From contig JAGFJJ010000048.1 of NCBI GenBank assembly GCA_024102815.1, forward strand, positions 62,001 to 126,000: a stretch of DNA of 64,000 nucleotides, read 5' to 3'. Below the pieces are notes generated by a model. That model saw only the letters and a program-made list of their open reading frames with translations, searched no databases and had not been told where the DNA came from. Each line of letters starts with the position of its first letter. The stretch's first letter is position 1. Source of the stretch: Phycisphaerae bacterium (GTDB lineage Bacteria; Planctomycetota; Phycisphaerae; UBA1845). Positions 36,732 to 44,478 of the stretch are shown piece after piece. The translations under genes were made by a program, and so were the position numbers.

Positions 36732-37715
36732 ATGCGCATACTCTCGGGTATCCAATCCAGCGGAAAACTGCACCTGGGGAACTACCTCGGGGCCATGAAG
36801 CAGCACATCGAGCTCCAACGGGAGCACGAGTGCCTCTATTTCATTGCCAATCTCCACTCTCTCAACACGGTCCAGGACGCGCAACAGCTCCGCGCCCTGA
36901 CGCTCGACGTCGCCCTCGATTATCTCGCCCTCGGGCTGGATCCGAATCGCGCCCTGCTCTTCCGCCAATCGGACATTCCCGAGGTCACCGAGTTGACTTG
37001 GATTCTGATGACCGTCACGGGCAAGGGGCTGCTCGAACGCGCCACCTCCTACAAGGACAAGATCGCCCGTGGCATCGCCCCCTCGATGGGACTCTTCTGC
37101 TACCCCGTGCTCATGGCCGCCGACATCCTCATCTATCGCAGCAATCTCGTCCCCGTCGGCAAGGACCAGCTTCAGCACATCGAGATGGCCCAGGACATGG
37201 CCACCTACTTCAACCAGGCGTTCGGTCGCGAAGTCCTCCTGCGCCCCGAACCGCGACTCAACGAAGCCCCCATCGTCCCCGGTGTGGACGGACAGAAAAT
37301 GTCCAAGAGCTACGGCAATACGATTAATCTGTTCGATCCCCCTAAGGCCACGCGCAAGCGGATCATGAGCATCAAGACCGACAGCACGCCGCTGGAGGCG
37401 CCCAAGAATCCCGAGACCTGCAACGTATTCGCCCTTTACCGCCTGCTCGCTTCGGCCGACGAAACCGCGGCACTCGAACAACGCTACCGCCAGGGCGGAA
37501 TGGGCTATGGCGAAGCCAAGACGGCTCTCGCCGACGTCGTCGAACGGCTGCTCGGCCCGGCCCGCGAGAAACGCGCCCAGCTCGAGTCGGATCCCAGCTA
37601 CGTCGAAGACGTTCTGCAGACGTCCGCCCGCAAAGCCCGGACCATCGCCCACGAAGTCATGGCCGACGTGCGCGACGCCTGCGGAATCGTCACAGCTCAG
37701 GACACCCACCGGTGA
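36732..37715 (+). CDS. trpS: Tryptophanyl-tRNA synthetase
   Basis: A 327-residue class I synthetase of normal bacterial length that charges tRNA-Trp. It begins MRILSGIQSSGKLHLGNYLG, with HLGN as the HIGH motif, and has KMSKSYGN as the KMSKS loop near residue 195. The start is fixed by the family N-terminus. No strong ribosome site is seen. Its TGA stop is overlapped by the GTG start of scpA (GTGA), so the two are coupled. Divergent from kdsC. Confidence 0.96.
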   Translation: MRILSGIQSSGKLHLGNYLGAMKQHIELQREHECLYFIANLHSLNTVQDAQQLRALTLDVALDYLALGLDPNRALLFRQSDIPEVTELTWILMTVTGKGLLERATSYKDKIARGIAPSMGLFCYPVLMAADILIYRSNLVPVGKDQLQHIEMAQDMATYFNQAFGREVLLRPEPRLNEAPIVPGVDGQKMSKSYGNTINLFDPPKATRKRIMSIKTDSTPLEAPKNPETCNVFALYRLLASADETAALEQRYRQGGMGYGEAKTALADVVERLLGPAREKRAQLESDPSYVEDVLQTSARKARTIAHEVMADVRDACGIVTAQDTHR

Positions 37716-38746
37716 CCGACTACAAAGTCGCCCTCGATGTCTACAACGGTCCGCTCGACCTGCTCCTCTTCCTCGTGAGGCGCGAGGAGGTGGATATTTA
37801 TGAAATCCCCATTGCCCGCGTGACCGAGCAATTCCTGGCATACGTTTCCCTGCTGGAAGAGATCGATCCCGAGGCGGCCGGCGACTTCCTCGTGCTTGCC
37901 GCCACGCTGGTGGAAATCAAGTCGCGGACCCTCCTGCCCAAACCCCCGCCGGAGGAGGATGGCGAGGAGATGATTGATCCCCGGCACGAGCTCGTCCGCC
38001 AGCTCCTGGCATATAAGACTTTCAAGGACGCCGCCCGCGACCTGGGCGACCGCGCCTTCGAGCGCTCTCTGCGTCATGAGCGCCAACCCGCCGAACCGGT
38101 CTCCGCTCCGGACGAAATCGAACTCGACAATCTCGAAGTCTGGGACCTCTTTGCCGCGTTCAATCGTCTGCTCGAACAGACCGGCAAGCGCTCGGCCGTT
38201 CATCACGTTCGCATCGACGAGACCCCCATTGCCCTTCACGCGGACGATATCCTCGACTCCCTCCAGCGCGCAGGAGGATCACAGCCGTTCAGTGACATCT
38301 TCCAGGGGCGATCGCGGCCGGAGATGATCGGGCTCTTCCTCGCCCTCCTCGAACTGATCCGCCGCCGCCGCGTCCGGGCGACCCAGGAGCGACACGCCTC
38401 GCCCATCCTGCTCGTTCTTCTCGACGCTACCCCCGTTGAGGAACCGCTGGAGGAAACGCCCGCGGAAGAGAACGAATCGCCGACGCTCCCGGCCGACCTC
38501 AAAGAACCAGAGTCGGGCGCAGCCCCCGCTTCGGCTGAAGACAGGGAGACTGCGGACCAAAGCGAATTCGAATACCCAGATACCGCCGGAGAGGACACAG
38601 AACTAGGCGGCGACGTGGATGTTCGCTTGCTTGATCAGGCCGAGCGCAATGTAAACGAGTTTCTGATGGGTTCGCCCGACACCACGCATAGCGACACCGC
38701 AGAATCGCCGTCGCCGCCGCGGGCGAAGAGCGATGCCGCAGAATAG
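37712..38746 (+). CDS. scpA: Segregation and condensation protein A
   Basis: A 344-residue ScpA, the kleisin subunit of the SMC-ScpAB complex that organises chromosomes. The N-terminal family block DVYNGPLDLLLFLVRR is followed by IARVTEQFLAYV and DFLVLAATLVEIKSRTLLP. A winged-helix part lies around 205-240. The last 100 residues are an acidic, low-complexity tail rich in Glu, Pro and Asp, longer than in most ScpA. Starts at GTG overlapping the trpS stop. scpB is not adjacent. Confidence 0.92.
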   Translation: MTDYKVALDVYNGPLDLLLFLVRREEVDIYEIPIARVTEQFLAYVSLLEEIDPEAAGDFLVLAATLVEIKSRTLLPKPPPEEDGEEMIDPRHELVRQLLAYKTFKDAARDLGDRAFERSLRHERQPAEPVSAPDEIELDNLEVWDLFAAFNRLLEQTGKRSAVHHVRIDETPIALHADDILDSLQRAGGSQPFSDIFQGRSRPEMIGLFLALLELIRRRRVRATQERHASPILLVLLDATPVEEPLEETPAEENESPTLPADLKEPESGAAPASAEDRETADQSEFEYPDTAGEDTELGGDVDVRLLDQAERNVNEFLMGSPDTTHSDTAESPSPPRAKSDAAE

Positions 38747-38783
38747 TGCGACGGGCCGGAATTCTCGGAAAGGAAGGACCGTG

Positions 38784-39242
38784 ATGAAGCCGAGTCAGAA
38801 AATGGCCGAACTGAACATCCAGCTCCCCTCTATTGCCGCGCCCGTGGGCAGCTACGTCCCGGCGCTCAAGTCGGGCTCGTTTGTATATACCAGCGGTCAA
38901 TTGCCCTTCAGCGACGGGAAGCTTCTGCACAATGGCCGCGTCGGAGCGAATGTGTCACTGGAGCAGGCGGCGCAGGCCGCGCGACAGGCCGGACTCAACG
39001 CCTTGTCCGCCGCAGCCCAGGCGGCCGGCGGCATCGACCACATCCGCCGGCTCATCAAAGTCACCGTTTACGTAGGCAGCGACCCCGCATTTACCGACCA
39101 GCCCAAGGTCGCCAATGGCGCCAGCGATCTGTTTGCGCAGATTCTCGGCGACGCCGGGCGGCACGCCCGCGCCGCCATCGGCGTTGCGGCCCTGCCCCTC
39201 GGCGCCTGTGTCGAAATCGATCTTGTTGCCGAAGTCGATTGA
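38784..39242 (+). CDS. RidA/YjgF-family protein
   Basis: A 152-residue protein of the RidA (YjgF/YER057c/UK114) family, whose best known members hydrolyse reactive enamines and imines. Typical blocks are FVYTSGQLPFSDGKLLHNG, IRRLIKVTVYV and ARAAIGVAALPLGACVEID. The longer N-terminus and the A-GVAxLPLGAxVEI ending match the type-1 subgroup (about 150 aa). That subgroup does not always carry the catalytic Arg of RidA, so deaminase activity is uncertain. AAGGAAGG precedes the ATG by about 6 bases. It follows scpA by 37 bases. Confidence 0.88.
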   Translation: MKPSQKMAELNIQLPSIAAPVGSYVPALKSGSFVYTSGQLPFSDGKLLHNGRVGANVSLEQAAQAARQAGLNALSAAAQAAGGIDHIRRLIKVTVYVGSDPAFTDQPKVANGASDLFAQILGDAGRHARAAIGVAALPLGACVEIDLVAEVD

Positions 39243-39337
39243 CCGCAGCGTTCACGGCCCCAAAGAAACTGCCACTGAATTCGCCCCCCCGACCCCCTTG
39301 CAATTCCGCAGGGGATTATCGGGCGCAGCATCTCACC

Positions 39338-39365
39338 TTGAATTCGCTCCTTCCGATCGCATAAA
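39338..39365 (+). promoter_or_regulatory. Candidate promoter of the micro-ORF
   Basis: TTGAAT, a 16-base spacer and CATAAA lie 67 bases before the 28-codon frame. Consensus match only. Confidence 0.3.
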
Positions 39366-39431
39366 CTCGTTGGCCGAGGGGGGTCACACGACCCGGGCCG
39401 ATCATGTCACGCCCAAAAGGGGGGGAAGCTC

Positions 39432-39518
39432 ATGTGGCGTGTGCAAGTCTATTGGTTTTTCCGGCGAAAACTGCGCATCGTGCTGCTGGCCGCAGTAACC
39501 TACGCCGCGCTTTGCTGA
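39432..39518 (+). CDS. Candidate 28-residue membrane micropeptide
   Basis: A 28-codon frame, ATG to TGA, preceded by GGGGGGG ending 6 bases before the ATG. It would encode a basic start (MWRVQVYWFFRRKLR) and a hydrophobic tail (IVLLAAVTYAALC), the layout of a single-helix membrane peptide or signal sequence. A promoter-like site lies upstream. Past the stop, another frame reads on in protein-like fashion (FADAADLVGLIVANIDPSSL), so it could instead be the start of a frameshifted small secreted protein. Unproven. Confidence 0.35.
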   Translation: MWRVQVYWFFRRKLRIVLLAAVTYAALC

Positions 39519-39712
39519 CGCCGCCGATCTTGTCGGGCTGATCGTCGCCAACATTGATCCGTCATCGCTGCTATCCGCGCGACGCCGGCTCGACTCGCGG
39601 GTGCATCCTCGGTCGTCTCGTTTCCACACATCCTTGCCAGACCCCATGGGTTGGAGCGCGGGGCGGCCGAGGCATGCCCCGATCCCTACCGCGAAAAGGC
39701 GTTGCGCGCAAC

Positions 39713-39741
39713 AAAAAACGGCCGGTTCGCGCGACCGGCCG
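39713..39741 (-). terminator. Rho-independent terminator
   Basis: On the minus strand CGGCCGGT pairs with ACCGGCCG (8 base pairs, 7-base loop), followed by six T. It ends the small basic gene that stops at 39800. Confidence 0.88.
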
Positions 39742-39799
39742 TCCTCTTCCTTCTCCTCCGCCCGGCCTTGCGACCGGGCGCTTCCACTCGCTGCGAACC

Positions 39800-40036
39800 C
39801 TAACCCAGCAGGGATTGAATATCCTGCGACGTGATTCGACTCGATGGCTTGTCCAGACGTCGGCTGAGCCAGCTCATGACCGCCGGCGAATAAGGTTCTT
39901 TCTGATTACGCAACATTTCGAGCATCCGCGCGTCCCGCCTTGAACGTTCCTTGGCCTTGCGAATGCTGTTGACCGCCCGCGTTTCCCTGGAGTCCTTCAG
40001 CCGCAGGGCGAAACGGACGGCACGTCGATATGCCAT
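39800..40036 (-). CDS. Small basic protein of unknown function
   Basis: A 78-residue, strongly basic protein (MAYRRAVRFALRLKDSRETR onward) with an Arg/Lys/Glu-rich helix to about residue 45. A short C-terminal part follows: YSPAVMSWLSRRLDKPSSRI, then TSQDIQSLLG. I do not recognise the family. The composition and size would fit a nucleic-acid- or ribosome-associated protein. It is a real gene: GGAGGA lies 8 bases before the ATG, and a textbook terminator sits 59 bases after the stop, so it is a separate transcription unit. Confidence 0.8.
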   Translation of the reverse strand: MAYRRAVRFALRLKDSRETRAVNSIRKAKERSRRDARMLEMLRNQKEPYSPAVMSWLSRRLDKPSSRITSQDIQSLLG

Positions 40037-40320
40037 GGCTTGTTTCCTCCAACCGATGGCGGTACGGACACACCTGTCCCGCCGCCAGACTGAAAGCGGG
40101 GAATTCTCGACATTCACCGCGTGAAGTCAATAGGGTGCGGCAATCAGGCGGTTCTCAAATGCGGGACGGCTTGGATCCCCCTATGTGGCCGGATGCCACG
40201 GATTCTCGTGTAACGCATAGTGCGTAAGAAGGTTATGGATGCCCCCCTGCGGACCCACAAGCGGCATGTAACGTCACGGAAAGACTGCTGAATCTAGATT
40301 TATCGGCCCTTCCTCGCCAA

Positions 40321-41148
40321 TCAACGCAGCCCGCGGCGAAGCATACTGACCAGCCAGGCCAAGCCCGCCAGTCCGAAGATCACCAACACCCCGGTCGCAA
40401 TGTTCAACGTCAGCGTGGCCGAGCGGGCGGTCCCATTGAGTCGCTCCACGGTGGCCGGCAAATCGGCCGCCGTCCGGTCCAGCGCCTGGCTCGTTGTGGC
40501 GATATGCTTGAGCGCGGCGGAAACGTCTTCCGCCGGCACGGCTTTGAGGATGCGCCGAGTCTCATCGGCTACCTGGCGGGTATCCGCGACGACCTCGCCC
40601 ATCGACTGCTCGACCTTGCTCAACGCCTCGTTGACCTTGGGCACGTCCAACGAAGCCAGTTGATGCTCGCCGGTCTCGGCCAGTTTGGAGACCGACGCGG
40701 AGGCCTGTCGCAATTCCACCGCTTCGACCTGTTTACGGATCGCGTCGACCAGCGCCGAGATCTCCGCGCGAAGCGCCTGCCATTCCTCCACGTCGATTTG
40801 GTCGATCTTCTTCTCGACAGGTTCGCCGATCGCGCCGATGCGGCGAACCGTCTCGTTCAGCGCATCCACGTCAAACGCCTCGACCTTGGCCTGGAGTTTC
40901 TCCCAGAAGCGCTGTCGTGAAGCCGTCTCCGCGACGACACCGGTGGGATCAACCGTGCCCAGCAGCGCACGCGCTTGCTCGCCCCCCCGAGTAACGACGC
41001 GCCCCCCGGAGCGCATGGCACGCTCCGAGGAGCGGCACCCCCATCCGGCGACGCCGACCATAACCAGGCAGATGATCGCCACCGATGTGCTTTTCAGGAG
41101 ACGTGCCGGAACTGTCACCAGCGAAGTTGTTCCGCGCCGCACACTCAT
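40321..41148 (-). CDS. Predicted envelope protein with coiled coil and C-terminal helix
   Basis: A 275-residue protein. A hydrophobic segment at about 22-37 ends in AGWGC, a poor lipobox, so it is either a lipoprotein signal or an anchor. The middle (about 75-235) is helical and coiled-coil-like with regular Val/Ile/Leu spacing (ALNETVRRIGAIGEPVEKKI, VADTRQVADETRRILKAV). It resembles the tails of MCE-type or DUF948-like proteins, but no MCE domain is present. A second membrane helix lies at about 247-268, followed by MLRRGLR. Anchors at both ends would make a loop across the periplasm or along the membrane. Function unknown. Divergent from the LPP20-like gene. Confidence 0.7.
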   Translation of the reverse strand: MSVRRGTTSLVTVPARLLKSTSVAIICLVMVGVAGWGCRSSERAMRSGGRVVTRGGEQARALLGTVDPTGVVAETASRQRFWEKLQAKVEAFDVDALNETVRRIGAIGEPVEKKIDQIDVEEWQALRAEISALVDAIRKQVEAVELRQASASVSKLAETGEHQLASLDVPKVNEALSKVEQSMGEVVADTRQVADETRRILKAVPAEDVSAALKHIATTSQALDRTAADLPATVERLNGTARSATLTLNIATGVLVIFGLAGLAWLVSMLRRGLR

Positions 41149-41303
41149 GCCGAGCCTGCGGGAGTTTATGAGACCGTGCGATGCGGGTCACGTCCACCCG
41201 CCCCGCTCGCGGCCCTGCAGGTGGCACTCGCCCGATTTGCTCTAACGGCTGGTGGAACGTGATGTCTTCGATAGGGGAAGAACGCCTATCAGGAGTCCAC
41301 CCA

Positions 41304-41648
41304 ATGACAGCGACGGTCACATTCCTTTTGGTTGCGCTGGGTTCATCTCCAGCAGATGCGCCCCGGAATGGGGCAGCGCCCGCACCGACCCAGGCCGCCC
41401 AACTTGTCAGTGGTCGCGTTGTTCAGGCAAAAGGGCTGGGTAAACCCGCCCCAGGCCGCCCCAAGGCGCAGGCACGGCTGATGGCCCGGCGCGCGGCCGA
41501 GGTCACCGCGGTTAGAAACCTCGGCAAGAAGCTGGCTGTGCCTCGCGGCGGCTCAGTTCGCAGCTTTCGGTATGTGTCCTACGTGCATCGTGCCGACGGG
41601 TCAGTCGAAGTGGTCGTGGAGTATCAGCCCATCATCGGGCGTAAATGA
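41304..41648 (+). CDS. LPP20-like small secreted protein
   Basis: A 114-residue protein with a short signal peptide (MTATVTFLLVALGSSPADA). The block ARLMARRAAEVTAVRNLGKKL matches the A-x-x-x-A-x-x-AA-x-x-A-x-RNL pattern of LPP20-family lipoproteins. Those proteins typically follow it with a strand of the form VEVVVEYQP, as seen here. No lipobox Cys is present, so it is likely released or membrane-associated. AGGAG lies 8 bases before the ATG, which sets the start. Function unknown. Convergent with the HDOD-GGDEF gene. Confidence 0.7.
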   Translation: MTATVTFLLVALGSSPADAPRNGAAPAPTQAAQLVSGRVVQAKGLGKPAPGRPKAQARLMARRAAEVTAVRNLGKKLAVPRGGSVRSFRYVSYVHRADGSVEVVVEYQPIIGRK

Positions 41649-41663
41649 CGGCAGTGACTGCCG
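41649..41663. terminator. Short hairpin between convergent genes
   Basis: CGGCAG and CTGCCG are separated by TGA, right after the stop of the LPP20-like gene. No T-run, so a weak terminator at best. Confidence 0.3.
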
Positions 41664-41705
41664 GAGCACTGAGGCCCATCCGGCGCGACGCGGGACTCGC
41701 GGCCC

Positions 41706-43211
41706 TTACGCTTCCGCCGCCGCCATGGCGTCGAGAACCGTCATCTGCACGGCATTTCGGCCGGACCGTTTGGCGGCATAGAGCTGCTCGTCGGCCGCGC
41801 GAATGAGCAGGTTGGAGGTGTTGGGGCCGGTGTCGGACACTTCCGGCATGAGCGCCACCCCCACACTGAACGTCACCGTCAGGCTGCGCCCGCCGACGCG
41901 GACCGGTGTCACTTCCATGGTCTGGCGGAGTCGCTCGGCCAGCGTCATGATCCCTTCCACGGTCGTGTTGGGGGCGATCACGACGAATTCCTCGCCCCCG
42001 TATCGCGCCACGTAGTCGACCTTTCGAATGTTCTGATCGAGGGTCTCGGCCACGACCTTCAAGGTCTGGTCGCCGGCCTGATGCCCGTAGGTATCGTTGA
42101 ACGACTTGAACCGGTCGACGTCGATCATCAGCAGGGCGCAGGAAGTACCCGCTCGTGCAGACCGTTCCAATTCCTGGGCGAGGCGGGCGTCAAATGCAGC
42201 GCGATTTCCCACGCCGGTCAGGGCGTCAGTCGTGGCACGATGGAGCAGGTCTTCCTGCTGCCGGGCCATGCTCTGGTTCTCGACATGGAGGGCAAATGTC
42301 AGCTCCGAAATTCGCTCGCGAACGGCACCTTCCAGCTCCTCCACCGATCGCATGAATCCCGGAGGCAGATCGAGAACACGGCGCGTGTCTTCGACCTCCG
42401 TCACAATCGAATTCAGCGTCTCCATGGCCTGGGCTTCGGAAAATCCAAGAAGTCTCGCGGCACTCTGGATAAATCGATCCGGATTATCCGTCTGGGCGTG
42501 GGGATCGGGACAGGCCACGCTCGCAGCAATCTCCGCCACCCGGATGATGGACTTGAGGTCCGACGGCGGATCCTCGCCGCCATCCCCTCGGAACGTCTCG
42601 ATGACGGTGCAGACGGGCTCGGGAATGCCCCAGCCCCTCAGCAATTGAGCCCCGACGCCGGTGTAATCCTCGCCGAATGCGGCGCGCTCCAGGGCGGGAA
42701 GATCCTCGGGAACCAGGCGGGCGCTGCTTAGCACACGCTCATACTCGGCGGGCAGCGCCGCCGCGATGACCGACCGGCCGATCTGGCTCAGCAGGCCGAC
42801 CACAAAAGCCTCATTGGCCAAATTCGACTTGCACTGGGCCGCGATCACCTTCGCCGCGGTTCCGCAGGCCAGGGACTGCACCGTGAATTGCTTGGGATCA
42901 AAGCGCTTGCAGCCGGTCGGCGCGGGCGCGGTGAGCACGGAGAACGAAAGCGCCATCATCTTTACGCCGCGAACGCCCAGCAGGGCCACGGCCTGGTGAA
43001 GCGACGACACCTGTCTCGCGACGCCGGCCATGGGTGAATTGACAAAACGGAGAATCTTGGCAGCCAGAATCGGGTCGGCGGCGATCGTGTCGGCGATCTC
43101 CCGGACGGAAGTGTCCGGCTGCCGGGTGATTTCCAGAAGTCGGATGACCACGCCAGGGGGCGTGGGAAGCCGTCCACCGGACTCCAAACGCTGATAAAAC
43201 GCGCTCTTCAC
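41706..43211 (-). CDS. HDOD-GGDEF signalling protein
   Basis: A 501-residue cytoplasmic signalling protein. The HDOD domain (about 15-215; LPTPPGVVIRLLEI, AAKILRFVNSP, AVALLGVRGVKMMAL) belongs to the HD-related family without the full HD metal site. A helical linker leads to a C-terminal GGDEF diguanylate cyclase domain (about 325-490) with an active-type ARYGGEEFVV motif and the upstream DxxxFKxxND pattern (MIDVDRFKSFNDTYGH). It should make cyclic di-GMP. It starts at GTG 43211, with GGAGGAG 8 bases upstream. The open frame runs a further 329 codons across the methylase gene, which is not real coding. Confidence 0.93.
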   Translation of the reverse strand: MKSAFYQRLESGGRLPTPPGVVIRLLEITRQPDTSVREIADTIAADPILAAKILRFVNSPMAGVARQVSSLHQAVALLGVRGVKMMALSFSVLTAPAPTGCKRFDPKQFTVQSLACGTAAKVIAAQCKSNLANEAFVVGLLSQIGRSVIAAALPAEYERVLSSARLVPEDLPALERAAFGEDYTGVGAQLLRGWGIPEPVCTVIETFRGDGGEDPPSDLKSIIRVAEIAASVACPDPHAQTDNPDRFIQSAARLLGFSEAQAMETLNSIVTEVEDTRRVLDLPPGFMRSVEELEGAVRERISELTFALHVENQSMARQQEDLLHRATTDALTGVGNRAAFDARLAQELERSARAGTSCALLMIDVDRFKSFNDTYGHQAGDQTLKVVAETLDQNIRKVDYVARYGGEEFVVIAPNTTVEGIMTLAERLRQTMEVTPVRVGGRSLTVTFSVGVALMPEVSDTGPNTSNLLIRAADEQLYAAKRSGRNAVQMTVLDAMAAAEA

Positions 43212-43407
43212 GGATTGGACTCCTCCCGTGTTTTCCTGCCTCCTCGTGGCGGCGGCGGGGCTGGTACTGGCGGTTAAGCGCCGTAACCATACAGCGGCCC
43301 GGAGCGCACAACGATGCTCCGTCCGCTTTCGAAGCGGCTCTCTCGAAACCGTACGATTCATCGGAAGAACGACTAGGGGAATTCTCTTATACGGGCATGT
43401 CCCAAAA

Positions 43408-44478
43408 CTAAACGCCGAACAGGAGAATCTCCTTCGTTCGTCGACGCGTGGAAAGTGCGTACTGATTATCCCAGGCTTCTGCCAAATTCGCCCGGGGCTT
43501 GAAATCGCGGAGCGCCCGCAGAAGCTCCTCCGGCGAAGGAATACCATCGCTCCGATAAGAAACCAGCAGGGCGCTTCGGCGATGGAGCTCAAAAAGCGCC
43601 CGGAAGCAATCGAGAACGCGCCCGGGGTCATGCCAGGGATTGGTTTCCGGACGAAGGCGGCGGTGCTTCGAGGCGAAGTCGATGCGCTCTTCCCATCCGT
43701 CGTAATCGACGAGCCCTTCCAGGAAGTGATAGAAGCCGTGGTAGTCGACGCCGACACCGCCCGCGCCGATGTAAGGTGGATCGATATAGACCAGATCGAA
43801 GTCGGGCTCGATCGCGGCGGCATCCCGGCACGTCGCCCGGCAGGGGCTCGCCCCGCGAACGACCGCGGCATTGGCCTGGCGGGCAAGCGCGCGGACATGG
43901 TCCTCAAATGAACGATCCCAACTGGCCTTGTTGCCAAAGCTGCGCGAGACCTCGGCGTGACGCATGTAGAGATTGCGGCGATGAAACAGGTTGTAAGGGC
44001 GCTTCGCCATCGCCGCCTGAAAAACGACAAACCAGCAGAGCGCCCGGCGGTATGGGTCGGCAATGCCGGCGATGTTCCCCGCCGCCGTATCGAGCCAACG
44101 GTTCTCCTCGTCGGTGAAGTAGATGTCGGCGAAGTACCGTTCGACCAGGTCGCCGTAGTCGACGCCCCGCCGGCGGACGCCAAGGGCGACGACCTCATCC
44201 TCGCACAGCAATACGTCGTCGTTCTCGATCAACCCCAGGCCGATCTGGTGATTGAAACGCAGAATATCGTTGTACGTGACCGCAAATCCGGCGCACTTGA
44301 AAGCGTGGGCAACGGCGCCCGTCCCACCGAAGGCATCGAGCACGGTGCGGACACCCAACCCCGCGGCAACATGGACAATGGACGAAGCGAGTCGGCGCTT
44401 GCTTCCAAGATAGCGCGTGGGCGGAAATTCCGGTCTGTCTGAAATGTCGGAGAGTTCGGGAAAAAGTGAGGTCGTCAT
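43408..44478 (-). CDS. D12-class adenine-specific DNA methyltransferase
   Basis: A 356-residue N6-adenine methyltransferase of the D12 (Dam/DpnM) class. PTRYLGSKRRLA begins the core, the AdoMet motif is DAFGGTGAVAHAFK near residue 50, and the catalytic motif IV is YIDPPY near 232. The target base context cannot be read from sequence. No restriction endonuclease is visible within several kilobases, so it is probably an orphan methylase. Its ATG overlaps the TGA of pyrG (ATGA), an unexpected coupling of DNA methylation to nucleotide synthesis. The HDOD-GGDEF gene starts 196 bases downstream on the same strand. Confidence 0.9.
   Translation of the reverse strand: MTTSLFPELSDISDRPEFPPTRYLGSKRRLASSIVHVAAGLGVRTVLDAFGGTGAVAHAFKCAGFAVTYNDILRFNHQIGLGLIENDDVLLCEDEVVALGVRRRGVDYGDLVERYFADIYFTDEENRWLDTAAGNIAGIADPYRRALCWFVVFQAAMAKRPYNLFHRRNLYMRHAEVSRSFGNKASWDRSFEDHVRALARQANAAVVRGASPCRATCRDAAAIEPDFDLVYIDPPYIGAGGVGVDYHGFYHFLEGLVDYDGWEERIDFASKHRRLRPETNPWHDPGRVLDCFRALFELHRRSALLVSYRSDGIPSPEELLRALRDFKPRANLAEAWDNQYALSTRRRTKEILLFGV

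Larger units (their letters stand above)
39243..39799. other. Intergenic region with one candidate micro-ORF
   Basis: About 560 bases without a long gene. It contains a promoter-like site (39338-39365), a 28-codon frame with a strong ribosome site (39432-39518), and the terminator of the small basic gene on the minus strand (39713-39741). The rest shows nothing I can support. Confidence 0.5.

Noticed and set aside
35288-37327. 679-codon frame over the LptC-like, kdsC and trpS genes
   Set aside because: Crosses three real genes on both strands; Arg/Pro-rich noise.
36009-37841. 610-codon antisense frame over kdsC and trpS
   Set aside because: Covers firmly identified genes in other frames.
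43212-44198. Upstream extension of the HDOD-GGDEF frame (329 codons)
   Set aside because: It is an out-of-frame reading of the methylase gene. The GTG at 43211 has a perfect ribosome site and the family N-terminus.
43408-44478. D12 methylase as part of a restriction-modification system
   Set aside because: No restriction endonuclease candidate nearby. The neighbours are pyrG and a cyclic di-GMP protein.
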